Notes under the pieces: model-generated
Told to the model about the DNA's origin: nothing
Seen by the model: only the letters and a program-made list of their open reading frames with translations
Databases searched by the model: none
Assembly: GCA_020744425.1 (NCBI GenBank)
Contig: JAGMUV010000001.1
Location: 1,178,001 to 1,242,000 of the forward strand
Direction of reading: 5' to 3'
Length of the DNA: 64,000 bases
From: Dactylonectria macrodidyma
Lineage: Eukaryota > Ascomycota > Sordariomycetes > Hypocreales > Nectriaceae
Position numbers and translations under genes: made by a program
Part shown: positions 46,301 to 58,335 of the stretch, piece by piece
How positions within the stretch are numbered: the first letter of the stretch is position 1
Layout of the letters: each line of letters begins with the position of its first letter

Positions 46301-46732
46301 TTATACCTGGAAATTCTGGCTATTCAATCGCTCAACCCTCCGGATCGCACACAGGGGAAAGCTGAAGCCATTGCCACTAGGGCCCCCGCCATGAGTCTGG
46401 CCGGTGAAGGCGGAAGACGTCGAAGTGCTGGCTGACTGCAGGAAGCTTGTAGGAGTAGTCGAGAAGCACATATAGCTCTCGGAGAGGTGCAGTTTGCCGG
46501 CATAATGCCAGCCTCGAGCATGGTCCTTGTCACCTTGAGTGGCGTTGGACGGTGGGATGGTCAGCTCAGCATTGATCTCGTAGAGCGGCGTCTGGGAAGC
46601 GGGGAGGCGGAATTGGCTCTGGAAGAGCGACGACTTGGAGGGGTTTCGGTCGGAGCTGGACAGGTTGAGCCCCTGGGTCGGGTCGATGAGCTGCTGGGCC
46701 TTTTGCACGATGTTCGTCAGGTTGGAGAACAT
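43319..46732 (-). CDS. gyp2: Rab GTPase-activating protein, GRAM-TBC-EF-hand type (Gyp2/Mdr1)
   Basis: Exons 46732-46307 and 46252-43319 join over a 54-nt intron (GTATAA...TGTAG) to give 1119 aa. TBC proteins speed GTP hydrolysis by Rab/Ypt GTPases in vesicle traffic; Gyp2 acts on Ypt6-class Rabs. An N-terminal GRAM-like domain is visible (AGKLHLSESYMCFSTT, then FSFPLCAIRRVERLN). The TBC domain starts near residue 275 (RVGLPNRLRGETWELTSGS), with the arginine finger in IEKDLNRSLPEY and the glutamine finger in VDADVGYCQAMN. A degenerate EF-hand pair follows (YFFELYDDDQDGKVDREG). The C-terminal third is low complexity, with an Asp/Glu run, a Pro run and another Asp run before the end. Catalytic residues are intact. 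The ATG at 46732 gives the expected start of the family (MFSNLTNIVQKAQQLIDP). Confidence 0.93.
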
Positions 46733-48336
46733 GGCTTCGATCAGCGGCGCATGGCGGGAGGGGAGGTCGGCAGCAAGCGGGCGGCACGGGCGGTGCGGTT
46801 ACGGAGACGCAGCCTGGTCTTGAACGATGAAGAGTGCGAAAAGTATGTTCCAGATACCGTTGCAGAAGTTGGGATGCAGGTGAGGACAGTGGTGGGGAGC
46901 GGTTGAAGCGTCGAGATGAAGGAGGGAGCGAGGATGCGAGCTGCGAGTCGTCGGTATCTGGACACCACGAGGTGAGGAGTGGCGGGCTGACAATCCAACG
47001 TGCCCCAGCCTACCTTACGGTGGAGCTTGCTACAGGTCGCCCTCACTGCACTAGATACCCTAGCTCCCTGCGGAGGTCCCCTAGTAGGTACTATGGGAGG
47101 GCTCTCCAGGGCAAGCTTCTCTGAAACCACTGCTTGCGACCAGTGAACCAGTAATCAGGGGCCACTGTGAGGGTGCACAGCCATTGATTGTGGCGCACAC
47201 CGTAGCCTGGACTCAGCCCGAGCCTAACGCCTCTTGTCTCCTGTAGAAACGCCATGCGCGATCTCCTACCCTACAACGTCAGTGACCATCTCGTCTTTGG
47301 ACTCGGAATGGTAGCCGGCTTACATTCCTCATGACATACCTCGTCTCCCTAATGTTCATGTAACGGTCTCTCATCGGCCAGGGCTCGTTGCTAGACAACT
47401 AGACCGCCTGATACTGCACCGACAGCGTCGAATTTTTAATAATATCATATGGTCTAGAATTTCTATTGTCATCCTTATCTACGCCCTTTCTCATCCTTTT
47501 GGGAGAGTCGTCGGGTTATTAATCGGCGGCCTTCAAGGATCAAACGTTCAATTAGCGCAGCCAATACGCCTACTACACACCCTACCTCACCCACGTACCT
47601 ATTTGCCTACAGGATAATCCAGCTACTACGTAGGGAAGCAGGTCTACTGTAGGTGCCTGTGTTGACCACGCTCCGTCTCAGGTGACATCCTCGCCTTATG
47701 AACCCCGCATTACTAGGGACTCATGGGTATGGCTGGAGTAAAAAGACAACACTCCCCATGACATGCAAGAAAGCTCAACCAATTTGGAAGTGCCACGCCT
47801 TTCGGGCGATCTAACTACCTAGTGCGCTGTGGCGATGCTGGTCATTTCCATCAGTTTTCCTAACTCCATTATGCTAAGTCTATCATCATAAGTCCAACCG
47901 AAGTCTTTCATTCTATGCCTATTATCCCGAGTGTATCATCCTAACTACACCATGCTAACACCCTGAATTCCGTAGTTAATCTGAAATGCGGATGCAGTTA
48001 GCTTTGCTCAGTACATGTACCAGCATTCCATCAACCGCAAAACGTATCTGTTCTTATTAACTCTGATAATGCATCTTGTCTATCGATATTCTAACTCTAA
48101 ACGAGTATCCTAAGATCATCTCAAAAACAACTGCTGGAACAACAAACATTTTAGTAAAACCATCTAACGCCATCTTATAATGAGCATTAAAAAAAAGCGC
48201 TTGCAGCTCCTTGCACCACGATCTTGAACCGAAACAACCGCCTTAACACCTGACCAAACACCTCGACAAACCCACCCGAAACAACCATTCAGAATAGCGA
48301 TTAGACGTACTGCATCTGCAGCGGTTTCTAGACCAA

Positions 48337-48358
48337 CTACCTACCTAGATAGGTACGT
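48337..48358. repeat. TACCTA/TAGGTA palindromic cluster
   Basis: Two CTAC units followed by CTAGATAGGTA, forming an imperfect palindrome; one of several such clusters in spacers of this window. Confidence 0.6.
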
Positions 48359-51261
48359 CAACGGCGGGCCGGGATGCAGATGATGTAACCGGCACTCTCG
48401 GCATGTCTTCTCCCTTTGATTGTCCTCGATGACCTGCAACCGCCTCTAATGTAGGTAGGATGGAGTGGATTTAAGTTGTTTAACGGTTGTGCTGGGTTGC
48501 CAGGCTGATCATGAAGATACTGCAAGGAGATGCACCAATCGCGCACATAGTCATGCTACCAAAATTGAAGTTCTTGAGGGGAGTATGGCCATTAAGTGGA
48601 CAACGCTTGATTGATCCCTGTACAACTCTTTGAGCTATGATGTTCCGGGGACATTTATGTAATATGCGGGGGGGCAAGTTTAGGTACGAAAGTTACAAAC
48701 AAAACGGGATGTAATTTTCCAGGTCCAAAAGTGCTAATCTGTAATTGATACATGCATGCTTATTTACTGGAAAATGAACTGCTTTATTGCACTTCAATTT
48801 CCTAGCTGCTGATGCTCACTGTCTGCCTCGCAGCACATCCAGCAGCCTGGGCCTGGGCTACAGTTGTAAGCCGGGAACAGCTGAAATAGATCACCTCCCT
48901 GTTCTCCGGCTTTCGGCCTCGATAACCAATACCACCAATCTCTAACATGACACCACTCTCCAGAAGACCACTAGGCGCCTAATGGAGCCTGGCCTACAAG
49001 ACAATTGACACCCACATTTCAAACGTATCCCAACACGTCCGTCAATACCCAACATTACACTACTAATCCCAATACCTGACATATGTATCACGACGTGTCC
49101 ACTAGCATAGGCCATGTTCAAGTGATTTCTAGTCGTTGGCATTCCCGCGCAACACAAAGCGAGACAAGTCCACCCCTAGGAACATCAGAGACGTGGGGGT
49201 TGCTAGTCCCCGGCCGGGGGAGATGGTGGGCGATGCAACCATGAAAGCGGCCAGGCCTTGTCTGCATGCCACATGGAGGAGAAGGAACTATTACGGGAGT
49301 TTGTGTCCAGTGGCAAGGCCTATGGCTGAATGAGTCTCCTAGATTGGAGATGCCAGGTGTTCGGGGCTTGGGTTTGACTACGGGATTTCGTTTCTAGATA
49401 ATGCACGCGATTACGATTCTTTGGAGTTTTGGTCGCCGGTTAGAGTCGGGCAGTTGTTCAGGGGCCATTACAAATTAGTCGCCCTCGAGAGGACCGAGCT
49501 GGGACGTAGATTAGCCTAGTATCTGCGTAGCAGGTGGTGTTTGATGCAAAAAGGCATAGAAAGTGCCGTCTGTACGTCTGAATGTGTGCCAGTGCCATGT
49601 GAATTGCTGAACCCCCCCGCTGTTTGGGGGATCCTCCACCGATGCGCAACGACCCCCATCTCGTGCCCCTCTCATTCTCCCTTTAACCCATGGCAAAGGG
49701 CATCTGCAACGGGAACGGTTGCACCATTGCGTGTTCGTCTGGTGTGGTCCTGTCGCATCCTGTAATTAATTGCAGACTCATGATTGGAATAAAGCTACCT
49801 AAGCTCACTGTAGGTACGTAGTAGGTAAGTATGTAACATTGGCTTCCCGTGACATCCCGCTACCTAAAACTGAGGATATCTGCACACGCACAGGCTTTGA
49901 CTCTGCCCACCTTACCCTGGTCCCAAATCTAGCGTCATCATCTCCACTCCATCGACTGGGAGAGCAACGGATCCCACGTTTTGCGTCATAACCTGTCTCT
50001 CTCCCTGACCCTTGTCCGCATATCCACCCTCCGCGGTCCGTTGTCCGTCTCCGCCTCGGCCTTGCCCTGCAACTGCTGCCGCCCACCCGCGCTTCTAGAC
50101 CCCGTGCTGAAGCCGCGTGCTTGACAGCCCAGACAAGCCCAGACAACCAGCTATTCTACAGTGAGAAGGTGAGGGGACTGAAAAGGGAGAGCGCTAACCT
50201 GACCCGCGCTAGGATTTCCCGCGTAGGATTTGCCTCCTCTACGATTCCCTCTTTTCGATTCCCTCTTCCGTCGTCGGTCGCTTTGGCGGCGGGGGGGCGT
50301 TTGGGCATCTGCCATCTGGGGAGGGGTCGTTGTGTCTACCTCTCCTGTGACTCGCTATCCTGTGACTCGCTCATCGTCGTCTCCTTTCTGCGCGTGCCCA
50401 GTGGACGAGGAATCTGCGTGGTCCCTTGTTGGGAGTGAACTTGGCTCAAGTTAGTCTAGTTCCACCATCCCATCATCATCGTCAATCCATCAATAATCGA
50501 CAAGTTGCATACATCTGGGGGATGCTCCATAAGTTCCCCTAGTTGGCTCCTGTTCTTCCCGCTTCCCCTTCCATCTCCGGCTTGCTTCCCAACTCCTTCT
50601 CCTTCTCCTTCGCCTCCCCTCTTCCGCCACTCCGTCAGCCACTCTTCCGGCCGTCAACCCGGATTGCTCCTTGGCAACTGCTCCTTGTCACATCCTCATC
50701 CTCATTCTGCCGGCATACCAACCTCGCGAATCGTTATCTCTTTCTCCATCACCAGAACCAATAGCAATCAGAGGCCAATTGGGCCGGCCAACTCTCCATC
50801 GTAACCTGCACGACCACACGCAGCCACGCCCACCCACACCATTCCGTCAGATCCCCAATCACCAGCCTCATCGCCCTCATCACTCTCATCGCCTTCATCA
50901 TCGCCTTTCTCACACCCCCGGCTGCAGCCCAGCCCAGCCCAGCCCTGGCCTTCTGCTTCAACTCCTACTCGGCCGAACCGTCCCGTCCGGCTTGGCCTAT
51001 GGGGTCTTTCGTCAACTGCGCATCCCACTGCTAGCCTTTGTAACTCCCTCGCTGACCAAGTCCCGCTTTGGTCGAGTTTCTCTCCTTGGTCGCATAAGTG
51101 GCCATGGCCCTACGCCTGAACTAGAAACGCAACCTCGACTGCTCGCCGTGGAGACTCTAGACTACGATATCGCCAAACCTCGTCGCCACCCCTTTCTCCA
51201 CCCAGGCATCTAAACATCTTGAAGGCATATAGACACCCAGACGTCTAGATTTTACCCGCGT

Positions 51262-51305
51262 CTCAGGCATCTTAGGCACTCAGGCACCTCAGGCACCTCA
51301 GGCAT
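51262..51305. repeat. CTCAGGCAC tandem repeat next to a start codon
   Basis: Five imperfect units of CTCAGGCAYC (period 9-10) end one base before the PKA ATG at 51307. They lie in the untranslated leader if that ATG is used. Confidence 0.85.
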
Positions 51306-51306
51306 C

Positions 51307-52667
51307 ATGGCTGCCACCGTCGCGCACTCGCAAGCCACCAACCTGCCGACCTCGTCCGGCCTCCCCGCTCCGTCGCTCTCCGCAAACGCGGGGTCCCATC
51401 TGTCTGATGCCGCCGACTCGTCCCAACCTCCGTCTCCGTTGCCGTCAACGCGCAAGTTCCAGCTCAGCGACTTTCGGAGGGTTCGCACTCTAGGCACAGG
51501 TTCGTTTGTCGCTGCCGACCCATGACGTACATTGCCTAGTGTCCATTGTCTATTGTCGCACATGGGACATGGGACATGGATATAAGACAAGGTTGAACGC
51601 CGTCTGACCCCTCATCGTCCACAGGAACCTTTGCTCGCGTCTGCCTCGTCCGTCCCGCCGCTTCGGCTCATATACCCCTCGACCACCAGCTCAACCCCGA
51701 AGTATACGCCCTCAAGATCCTACGCAAGCCCGAGGTCATCCGCCTCAAGCAGATTGACCACGTCCGCCACGAGCGCGCCATCCTCGCCGACGTCGCCGGC
51801 TACCCCTTCATCACCCACCTCCTCGCCTCCTTCTCCGACCACGACTCCCTCTACATGCTCCTCGACTACGTCCCTGGCGGCGAGCTATTTACCTACCTCC
51901 GCAAGCTGCGCCGCTTCGACGAACCCGTCGCCCGCTTCTACGCCGCCGAGATTGTCCTCGTCCTCGAATTCCTCCACGAGCAGCAGTGCGGCATCGCATA
52001 CCGTGACCTGAAGCCCGAGAACCTGCTCCTTGACCAGGATGGCCACATCAAGCTGGTCGACTTTGGGTTTGCGAAGAGGTTAGGGAGCCGAGAGGACAAT
52101 CACCCCGTCGAGACATATACCCTCTGCGGGACCCCTGAGTATCTAGCTCCCGAGGTGATTCAGAACAAGGGCCATACGGGGGCTGTGGATTGGTGGGCGC
52201 TGGGCATCCTGCTATATGAATTCTTGACAGGCTATCCTCCCTTCTGGCACCAGAATCCCATCGAGATCTACAAACAGTAAGCCTTCTCGCTGTCATTCCT
52301 CTCAAAACCACACAAGGCTCACAATCTCTCACCTCGCAGGATTCTAGAAAAGCCCGTCGTCTTCCCCCAAGACCCCCCCCTCTCCGAAGAGGCCAGGGAT
52401 ATCATCCGCTCTCTATGCACCGTCGATCGCTCGCGCCGCCTTGGCAACATCAGCGGCGGCGCCGGCCGCGTCAAGGCCCATGCCTTTTTTCGCGAGACCA
52501 ACTGGGACGACATGTTGCACCGCCGACATAAGGGTCCCATCGTTCCTCCCATCCGCTACCCCGGCGACGCACAGTGTTTCGATGTATACCCGGAAGACGA
52601 TGGCCGCCGGGAGCCGTATTCAGAGGAGACGGCCGCAAAGTACGATCCGTACTTTGCCGACTTTTGA
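51307..52667 (+). CDS. cAMP-dependent protein kinase catalytic subunit, second type
   Basis: Three exons (51307-51499, 51625-52276, 52340-52667) give 390 aa. This AGC kinase phosphorylates Ser/Thr in RRxS/T sites when cAMP releases the regulatory subunit. Motifs in order: TLGTGTFARVCLVRP (glycine loop, across intron 1), YALKILRKPEVI (Lys), AYRDLKPENLLLD (catalytic Asp), LVDFGFAKRL, TYTLCGTPEYLAPEV (activation-loop Thr in TLCGT) and VDWWALGILLYEF. The AGC C-tail ends in YFADF, the truncated FxxF hydrophobic motif typical of PKA. The N-terminus is short and Ser/Pro-rich, unlike the long Gln-rich end of main fungal PKA catalytic subunits, which suggests the minor isoform (Cpk2/PkaC2); this is inference. 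The first intron is 125 nt with a GTTCGT donor. It is convergent with the 5-phosphatase gene. Confidence 0.93.
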
Positions 52668-53644
52668 ACGAGTCCGAGTCGTGGCGCCGCGGTATGTGGG
52701 ATGGGAGACAGTCTTAAACAGAACTATCTCCTTTGCCCGCTGCGTAGGACCCTCCACGCAACGCCTTATTCGCCGGCATACGCCATACAATCACAAACAT
52801 CACTTACCATCGACCGCCCAATTCCTTAAATGCCCGCAATATATCCACCAATCTATCTATCCATCGATCCAGCCCAATTAGGAGCAGTTCACCTCGCCCC
52901 TGACCCAAGCAAATTTTTTTTAGCTTGGACTTTTTACTTATCACGAAACGGGAACGGCGTCTTGGAGAGGCTTGGGTGTAGCACGGGAACCACATGGTTC
53001 AACGCTATTGTCGCTTTGTCTCGTATTGAATTTCTTGCTGGGATACAGGGAGCGGTCTTAAACCTTGCCCGGAGCAATGGAAACTATATACATATATATC
53101 CTCATCATGAAATCATATTTTCACATGCCACTAAACAACTTTCGAGATCACGCTGTGGAGGAGTTAAAAGTTACCAGCCGAGGTCTGATGTGTTAGAGAC
53201 TATAATAATTGGCATCTCTAGAAGCACGTGTTCTAATAAATCCTCTTCTCTGTTCAGTCCCGACCACACGATCTCAGGGGCGGGTCAACTCGAATGGCTA
53301 AGGTATCTGGAAAAACGTCTCAAATCATGCATGTCCGTTTCGCTTACACCATGCGGCTCGCTCTAAAGTATATATCTCACAAAGGAAAAAAAAGGACAGA
53401 CGGACCATGAGGTTACTCTCAAGAAATGGGAGTAAAGGAAGTGGTTTAACAAGAGGGGCTCATGAAAGGGGCGCTTGATGCTAAGAAATCGCACAGTTGA
53501 AAGTCATCTGCCATGAACACATAAACAATTCGTTTGAGGAGAGTCTGCCTCGTCGTCTCGTTGTCCCCTCGTTGATGCTCTCGTCGATGCTCTCGTTAAT
53601 GCTCACAAGGCTCGGTAGAAACAGAGCGATAGCGGCGCTCGACT
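52668..53644. other. Convergent 3' region
   Basis: This separates the 3' ends of the PKA gene (+) and the 5-phosphatase gene (-). A 178-codon frame at 52830-53366 shows no domain and is likely chance. Confidence 0.4.
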
Positions 53645-55334
53645 TTAGAAGCCACGATACAGCCAGTACGCACTGAGCCCGACAATGATCATGGTGCTGA
53701 GTATCCAGGCGCCTTGCTTGGTGCTGCAGAGGAACATACTCCAGCCCGCCATGACCTCCTTGCGACGTGCCGCGGCGCGGCGCTCCCAGGCCTCTGGGTC
53801 GATCTCGATGGGCAGGCGGACGCGCGGGTCGGTCACGGCAGAGGTATTCGATTCTGCGATGCTAGCAGGTGGGGCAAGGTCTTTTGGGTCAATAAGGGGC
53901 ACGTCCACGCGCAGGAAGACGGGGCGATGGTCGCTGCTGCGGAGGAGGGGGAGGGCGTCGTAGGCGCGGACGTTCATGATAGGGCCTTGAGACTCGTTGC
54001 TGTTGTTTGCAGTGGCTTTTCCCTTGGCCCAAAAGGGAACATCCAGGAATAGGATGCGATCGGTCCAGCTGGGATACCGATGAGATGCAAACTTCCACGG
54101 GACGTCGAGTTCTAGCCCCTCGTTGGCACCAGCCTTGGGGGGCAGCACATCGTACTTGTACGTGGGCGGGAAGCGCACCTCGTGCTCTTCCAAGCCATGA
54201 AGGGTGCGGCCTGCCTTGCGCTCGCGGGTGAGCTGATCGAGACGGAAGAACTCAGGATAGTAGTGGACCGACTCCGGGTCGAGGCTGGGGAAGGCTGCCG
54301 AGGGAGGCGGGGACGTGGTGGAGATGCGGTAGTTGAGGTCGCCGGAGACGAAGAGGTGGGACGAGGGCCGGAAGACGGAGATGTCGTGTAGCTGCTGCTG
54401 GAGGCGTAGTTGCTGAGCATCGTGCTCATCATGAAGTAGGCCGAGTTGCTCGTCGCGGAGCTGGTCGACTGGCTCGTCCGTCTCCTCTACGGACGGCGTC
54501 GACGGGGTGGACGAAGAGTTGCGGAAGTTGGTGACGACGGCCTCGGGATTCTCAAAGGCCATGCCGCGCATAATGGCAGCCCAATTGGCATTGCGCCTCG
54601 GCAGATTCCACTCCATGGCAGCCAGGTGTGTCGACACGAACGTCACCTCGGTCGACTCTCCGCTGACGCCCTCGTACAGCATCCGCAAGCCGACGGCGCC
54701 CTTGTTGCCCATGTCAGCGGCGCCGAAGCCAACCTCGGCCTCTTGGATATCCTGCAGCCTCGAGGGGTCACGCGCAAAGAGCAGGATGCCAGTGTAGCCG
54801 ACATTGTTGGCTCGTACGAGAGTGTACGGCTTCGCGGGGCTGGCGGGCAGCGTTAGGGAGACTGCGCTGTCGGCGTTCCGAGCAGTCTCGTTCTCGTCGG
54901 GATGGGCGTCGCTGTGACTCTGGGCAGCGATATTCACGGCCTCCTCGAAGCGCGTGAGGTAGGGATTCAAAAAGTAGCCGCCGATGAAGCAGTAACTCAA
55001 CGGGGCGATTTCCTGGAGGGAGCTGGAGGGAGCACACGAATCAGCATGGCGCTCCCGAGGCGAACAACCACCTTTTCTCGGAGGCTGCACATGGGTTTTT
55101 GCCGAGTTGTGGGTTTGGTTCCACGGCGTCGATTTCTCGGTTCGCTGCTGGACCCGTCACGGATGGACCGACAGGAGGGATCGCGGCTTACAGGACAACG
55201 AGGTCGGGCAGGCCCGAGGCATTCTGGGAGAGGGCGGTCTGCAGGTGGTGGGCGAAGACGGGCACGTTGATGAGGCTCTTGCCACAGTTGAAGGTCAGGA
55301 CCAGGAGGTCGAGGACGGCGGAGGGGGACGTCAT
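53645..55334 (-). CDS. Inositol polyphosphate 5-phosphatase, tail-anchored (Inp54 type)
   Basis: Exons 55334-55192 and 55022-53645 join over a 169-nt intron (GTAAGC...CTCCAG) to give 506 aa. The enzyme removes the 5-phosphate from PI(4,5)P2 or related inositol phosphates. Family motifs are all visible: LLVLTFNCGKSLIN at the N-terminus, STHLAAMEWNLPRRNANW, SGDLNYRIS, FPPTYKYD, RYPSWTDRILF and LRSSDHRPVFLRV, with catalytic Asp, Asn and His intact. The C-terminus ends in one hydrophobic segment (GAWILSTMIIVGLSAYWLYR) followed by two residues, a tail anchor as in yeast Inp54, which sits on the ER with its active site in the cytosol. A disordered, Ser/Thr-rich insert with a Gln/His-rich run lies around residue 230-270. 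The start gives the normal beginning of the fold. Confidence 0.92.
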
Positions 55335-57193
55335 GGCGGAGTCAGATTAGAGGTCGAGGCTGCACGGTGCGAGAGGCGATTCGTTAACATGTGCTGCGTG
55401 CAGAGTTGCGTCGATGCTAGCTGAGGTCGTAGCTGAGGGTTGTACTGAACTGCGGTAGGGTAGGTAGGTAGCTGAGGTTTGTGGCTGTCGAGAAGTCGAG
55501 AAGTTGGGTCGGAATGGCGGCCAGGCCAGTCAAACTCGTCGAAAATCAGATCTGCGGGCAACCCACACAACCACGCAACCACGTACGCACTCACGCAAGC
55601 CTGGAGGCTGAGAGAGAGACACAGACAGAAAAGACGACGCACGCACGAGGCTATGGCAACGGCGTACTCTACTGCACTCAGTCTAGCAGCAACTTAGGGC
55701 AATAGGGATCGTGAGAGGGGCCAGAATGTGGGGTGGTGCCGTCGATCACGCCCAACCGTCTCGTGTGAGTTGAGTTGCCAAAAGGGCGAGAGAAGAGAGA
55801 AGAAGAAAGGAGAGGGTGTGAATGAAGGGGAGAAATGGTGTCGTTTGTGGTGGGGGGTTGATTCAAAAGTCTAAGTTGTTCCTTTCCGATCACGGCCTGG
55901 TTGACGATTCGGGCCTCCTTCACCTTGAAAAGACGTCGACGGGTCAGCAAGTCAATCATGTCCAAAGTGGGATGTGGGATGTGGGATCTCGGTTCCGGCC
56001 GTTTGGGGCAGGCATGGGCCATTGGGGGTGTGACTTGATAGCTCACCTGCATCCAAAGCCAAGCCAAAAGGTAACTCACTTGCAGACGACGTAACTTAAG
56101 GTAGGTAGTAGGTAGGTAGGTACCTAGGTAAAGGTAGGTCGCACGAGCAACAAGGGAGGAGTGTCTGATCGCTGTATGCTATTGCTTTGGGCAGCTGATA
56201 TCTTATAGTATTTATAGAGCTACGGTATCCAGCTTACTACTACTCCATGGTGACATTACTATTGAAACTGTATGAGGGAGCCCGTTCGAACAAAGTCTGC
56301 CAAAACAGCCCAGAAGGCTTACAGCTCCTCCCTCCATATCCCTCCACTCCCCTCCACTTCCCTACCTAATTTAATGGGGCCGAATTTGGGCCAGGCCTTC
56401 TTCTCTACCTACCGAGCTATCCTGCCGGGGGTACAGCCTCAGTCCACGGCCGCCACGACTCACCAACGTCCCGAACTAGCACCACGGTTCGCAGCTGAGA
56501 GACCCGGAATCCATACTTGATATGTCACCGGTGGACCGACTACTAGGGACATACCTGCGCAGGCTAACCCGCCCCGAAACTAGAACTTGTGCTCACCATC
56601 TCTAATAGACAGACCACCCCTCATCATGGTGCGTGAATGGCGGGCAGGCGGAGCTCTACCTAGGTACCAATGCTAGGGGGGTGCATGGGTACAGCTCATG
56701 AGATGCTCCACCCCTCGTGACCAATGCCCAATGCCCAATCCCCAAAGGCCCTCGTCGTTGCTCACGCGCCCTTCCAGGCTGTGCCGCACCCAAAGTCCAC
56801 ATGCGTCAAAGTACCTACTAACCTAAGCCTCCCCAACTATTACGCCTCGAGCTTCGTCTCAAAGGGAGGCCTGCTATCAAGAGAGCCTCTCCGTTATCTA
56901 GCTAGCTACAGAATGTATACCAAGCTGAGCCTCGTGGATCTGATCATCAACTGGGATAAATCTATCACAGGGGGTCTAACAGTTGACGCTGATCCTTTGC
57001 TTGTCTGCCTACTCCACCTAGCAAGGCGGCGGCACTTCTAAGGCAGCGTAAATCACTCACAAGCACACAAAACTGCATATAATGTTCCGAAAAGAATAAC
57101 AGACTCAATTTGTAGCTACCTAATGTGTAAAGACTGAATGAATGAATGAGTGAGGGGGGTGGGTGAATGTATCCGTGACTGATGAAGGTGCGA
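55335..57193. other. Spacer upstream of the 5-phosphatase gene
   Basis: No gene is recognised. TAGGTAGG-type repeats occur at 55455-55471 and, most strongly, at 56100-56137. Confidence 0.4.
56100..56137. repeat. (TAGG)n cluster with TACCTAGGTA palindrome
   Basis: Successive GGTAGGTAGTAGGTAGGTAG units run into GTACCTAGGTAAAGGTAGGT. This is the densest of the TAGG/CCTA clusters in the window. Confidence 0.75.
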
Positions 57194-57906
57194 ATGGCGG
57201 ATACTGCTGGTCGTGTGTTCAAGCAGTATGAGTGCATCCGTCTGGCCGAGTATCAAGCCATCAGGATATTGGCCTGGTCTCAGTTCGTTTCCTCAGAGCT
57301 CCGCCAACGACTTGGCGCATACTAACATGCAGCCCAGATTCACCGACGGCTCTCGCCGTGACCAGCGTCACACGCCGAAAAGATTGTCGCCAGTTCTCAT
57401 CCCCGAAGTCAACCTGGGTGGTTGCAGTTAAAAGACCTGCCTTGACATTGATTGTTCGGCAAACCCTTGCTGCAACTCTCGTCCTCGCCTCTTCTCCAAA
57501 GTCCCGTAGATCAATCCAGCAGGTTCTCCCTGAACTCGAGGGGAAGGCTGAGCAGCTCCACCATGATCTGGACCAATACTATGAGTGTTTGTTCAGGTAC
57601 GAAAACGACAACCCCATAAGGTCCTTCCTCCAGACTTCGTCCTCCCCATTAACATCCCCAGAAGCTGTCCCTGGTGCGCGAGAGCAGATTCAAACTCAAA
57701 CAGAAGAAAAAAGAAGAGGGTTCGGTCGAGAAAAATACTTTGAGAATCGAAGGAAAGTGATTAAAGAAATGCCTGTTTGCAGGGAACGCAGCTGTACCGC
57801 AACGACGGAATACCGGGCCAGGACGAAAATCGTCCCGAGAGGTTGTGGCCCGTATTCAACATCCTGGGAGACTTCAATTGCAGGCGGCGCTCGGTTTGGG
57901 CATTGA
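57194..57906 (+). CDS. Possible small orphan gene with one intron
   Basis: A proposed model: exon 57194-57282, a 50-nt intron (GTTCGT donor, TACTAAC branch site, ATGCAG acceptor) and exon 57333-57906, giving 220 aa. The intron has the size and branch site of other introns in the window and joins the frames exactly. Exon 1 reads MADTAGRVFKQYECIRLAEY then QAIRILAW, which looks like a genuine helix. The second exon contains LPELEGKAEQLHHDLDQYYE, also helix-like, then a charged stretch. I recognise no family. A weak or decaying gene is also possible: downstream composition is Arg/Ser/Thr-rich. Placed on splice logic alone. Confidence 0.35.
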
Positions 57907-58335
57907 GAGGCGCTAGGCCGCCTCGACGCGCCGCAAAACCCACAGGTCCAGTACACCTAAGACGAGAAGGAGTACCGGACATGCCGTTCAGGTCAGTCTC
58001 CTGGTAGTGAGGAAGCTTGCACCAGAGAAGCCTAGAAAGGCCTACCCGGCGACAAGTAACTCCTTCACCATCTAGAGCCACCCGAGCCATGCGTTAAGTC
58101 GTGAACCCCCAAAATACGTCGAAGAACGAGATAGAGCAATTGCGAAGGAAAAAGGCGTGACCGAATAGCGTCCTAACAAATCGACAGCGATCCATATACC
58201 AGAGATTGGTCACGAAGTGACGCTGAATTCCCTAGTAGTTGAAAGTGTCGTTCCCGGATGTCGATGTTTGGGTTGTACGCGGAGTCGGTCGCCGATGTCC
58301 AAGGTCCCATGAGTGGAGTGTCAGATTTCCCCCAA
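57907..58335. other. Convergent spacer before casein kinase I
   Basis: This spacer lies between the possible orphan gene and the last casein kinase exon. Nothing is recognised. Confidence 0.35.

Larger units (their letters stand above)
46733..51306. other. 4.6-kb divergent gene-free region gyp2 / PKA
   Basis: No gene is recognised. About 47400-48720 is AT-rich with many TpA steps and no long frames, the look of old repeat-induced point mutation or simple non-coding DNA. TAGGTA/TACCTA clusters occur at 48337-48358 and 49796-49832. From about 50200 the sequence is CT-rich, the presumed PKA leader, with a 180-codon chance-like frame (50671-51213) and short tandem repeats just before the start. 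Confidence 0.45.

Noticed and set aside
50671..51213. 180-codon frame before the PKA gene as a separate gene
   Set aside because: Pro/His/Ser-rich reading of CT-rich leader; kept only as a possible upstream frame.
54446..54856. Plus-strand frame opposite the 5-phosphatase gene
   Set aside because: A mirror of a GC-rich coding exon, with no protein-like features.
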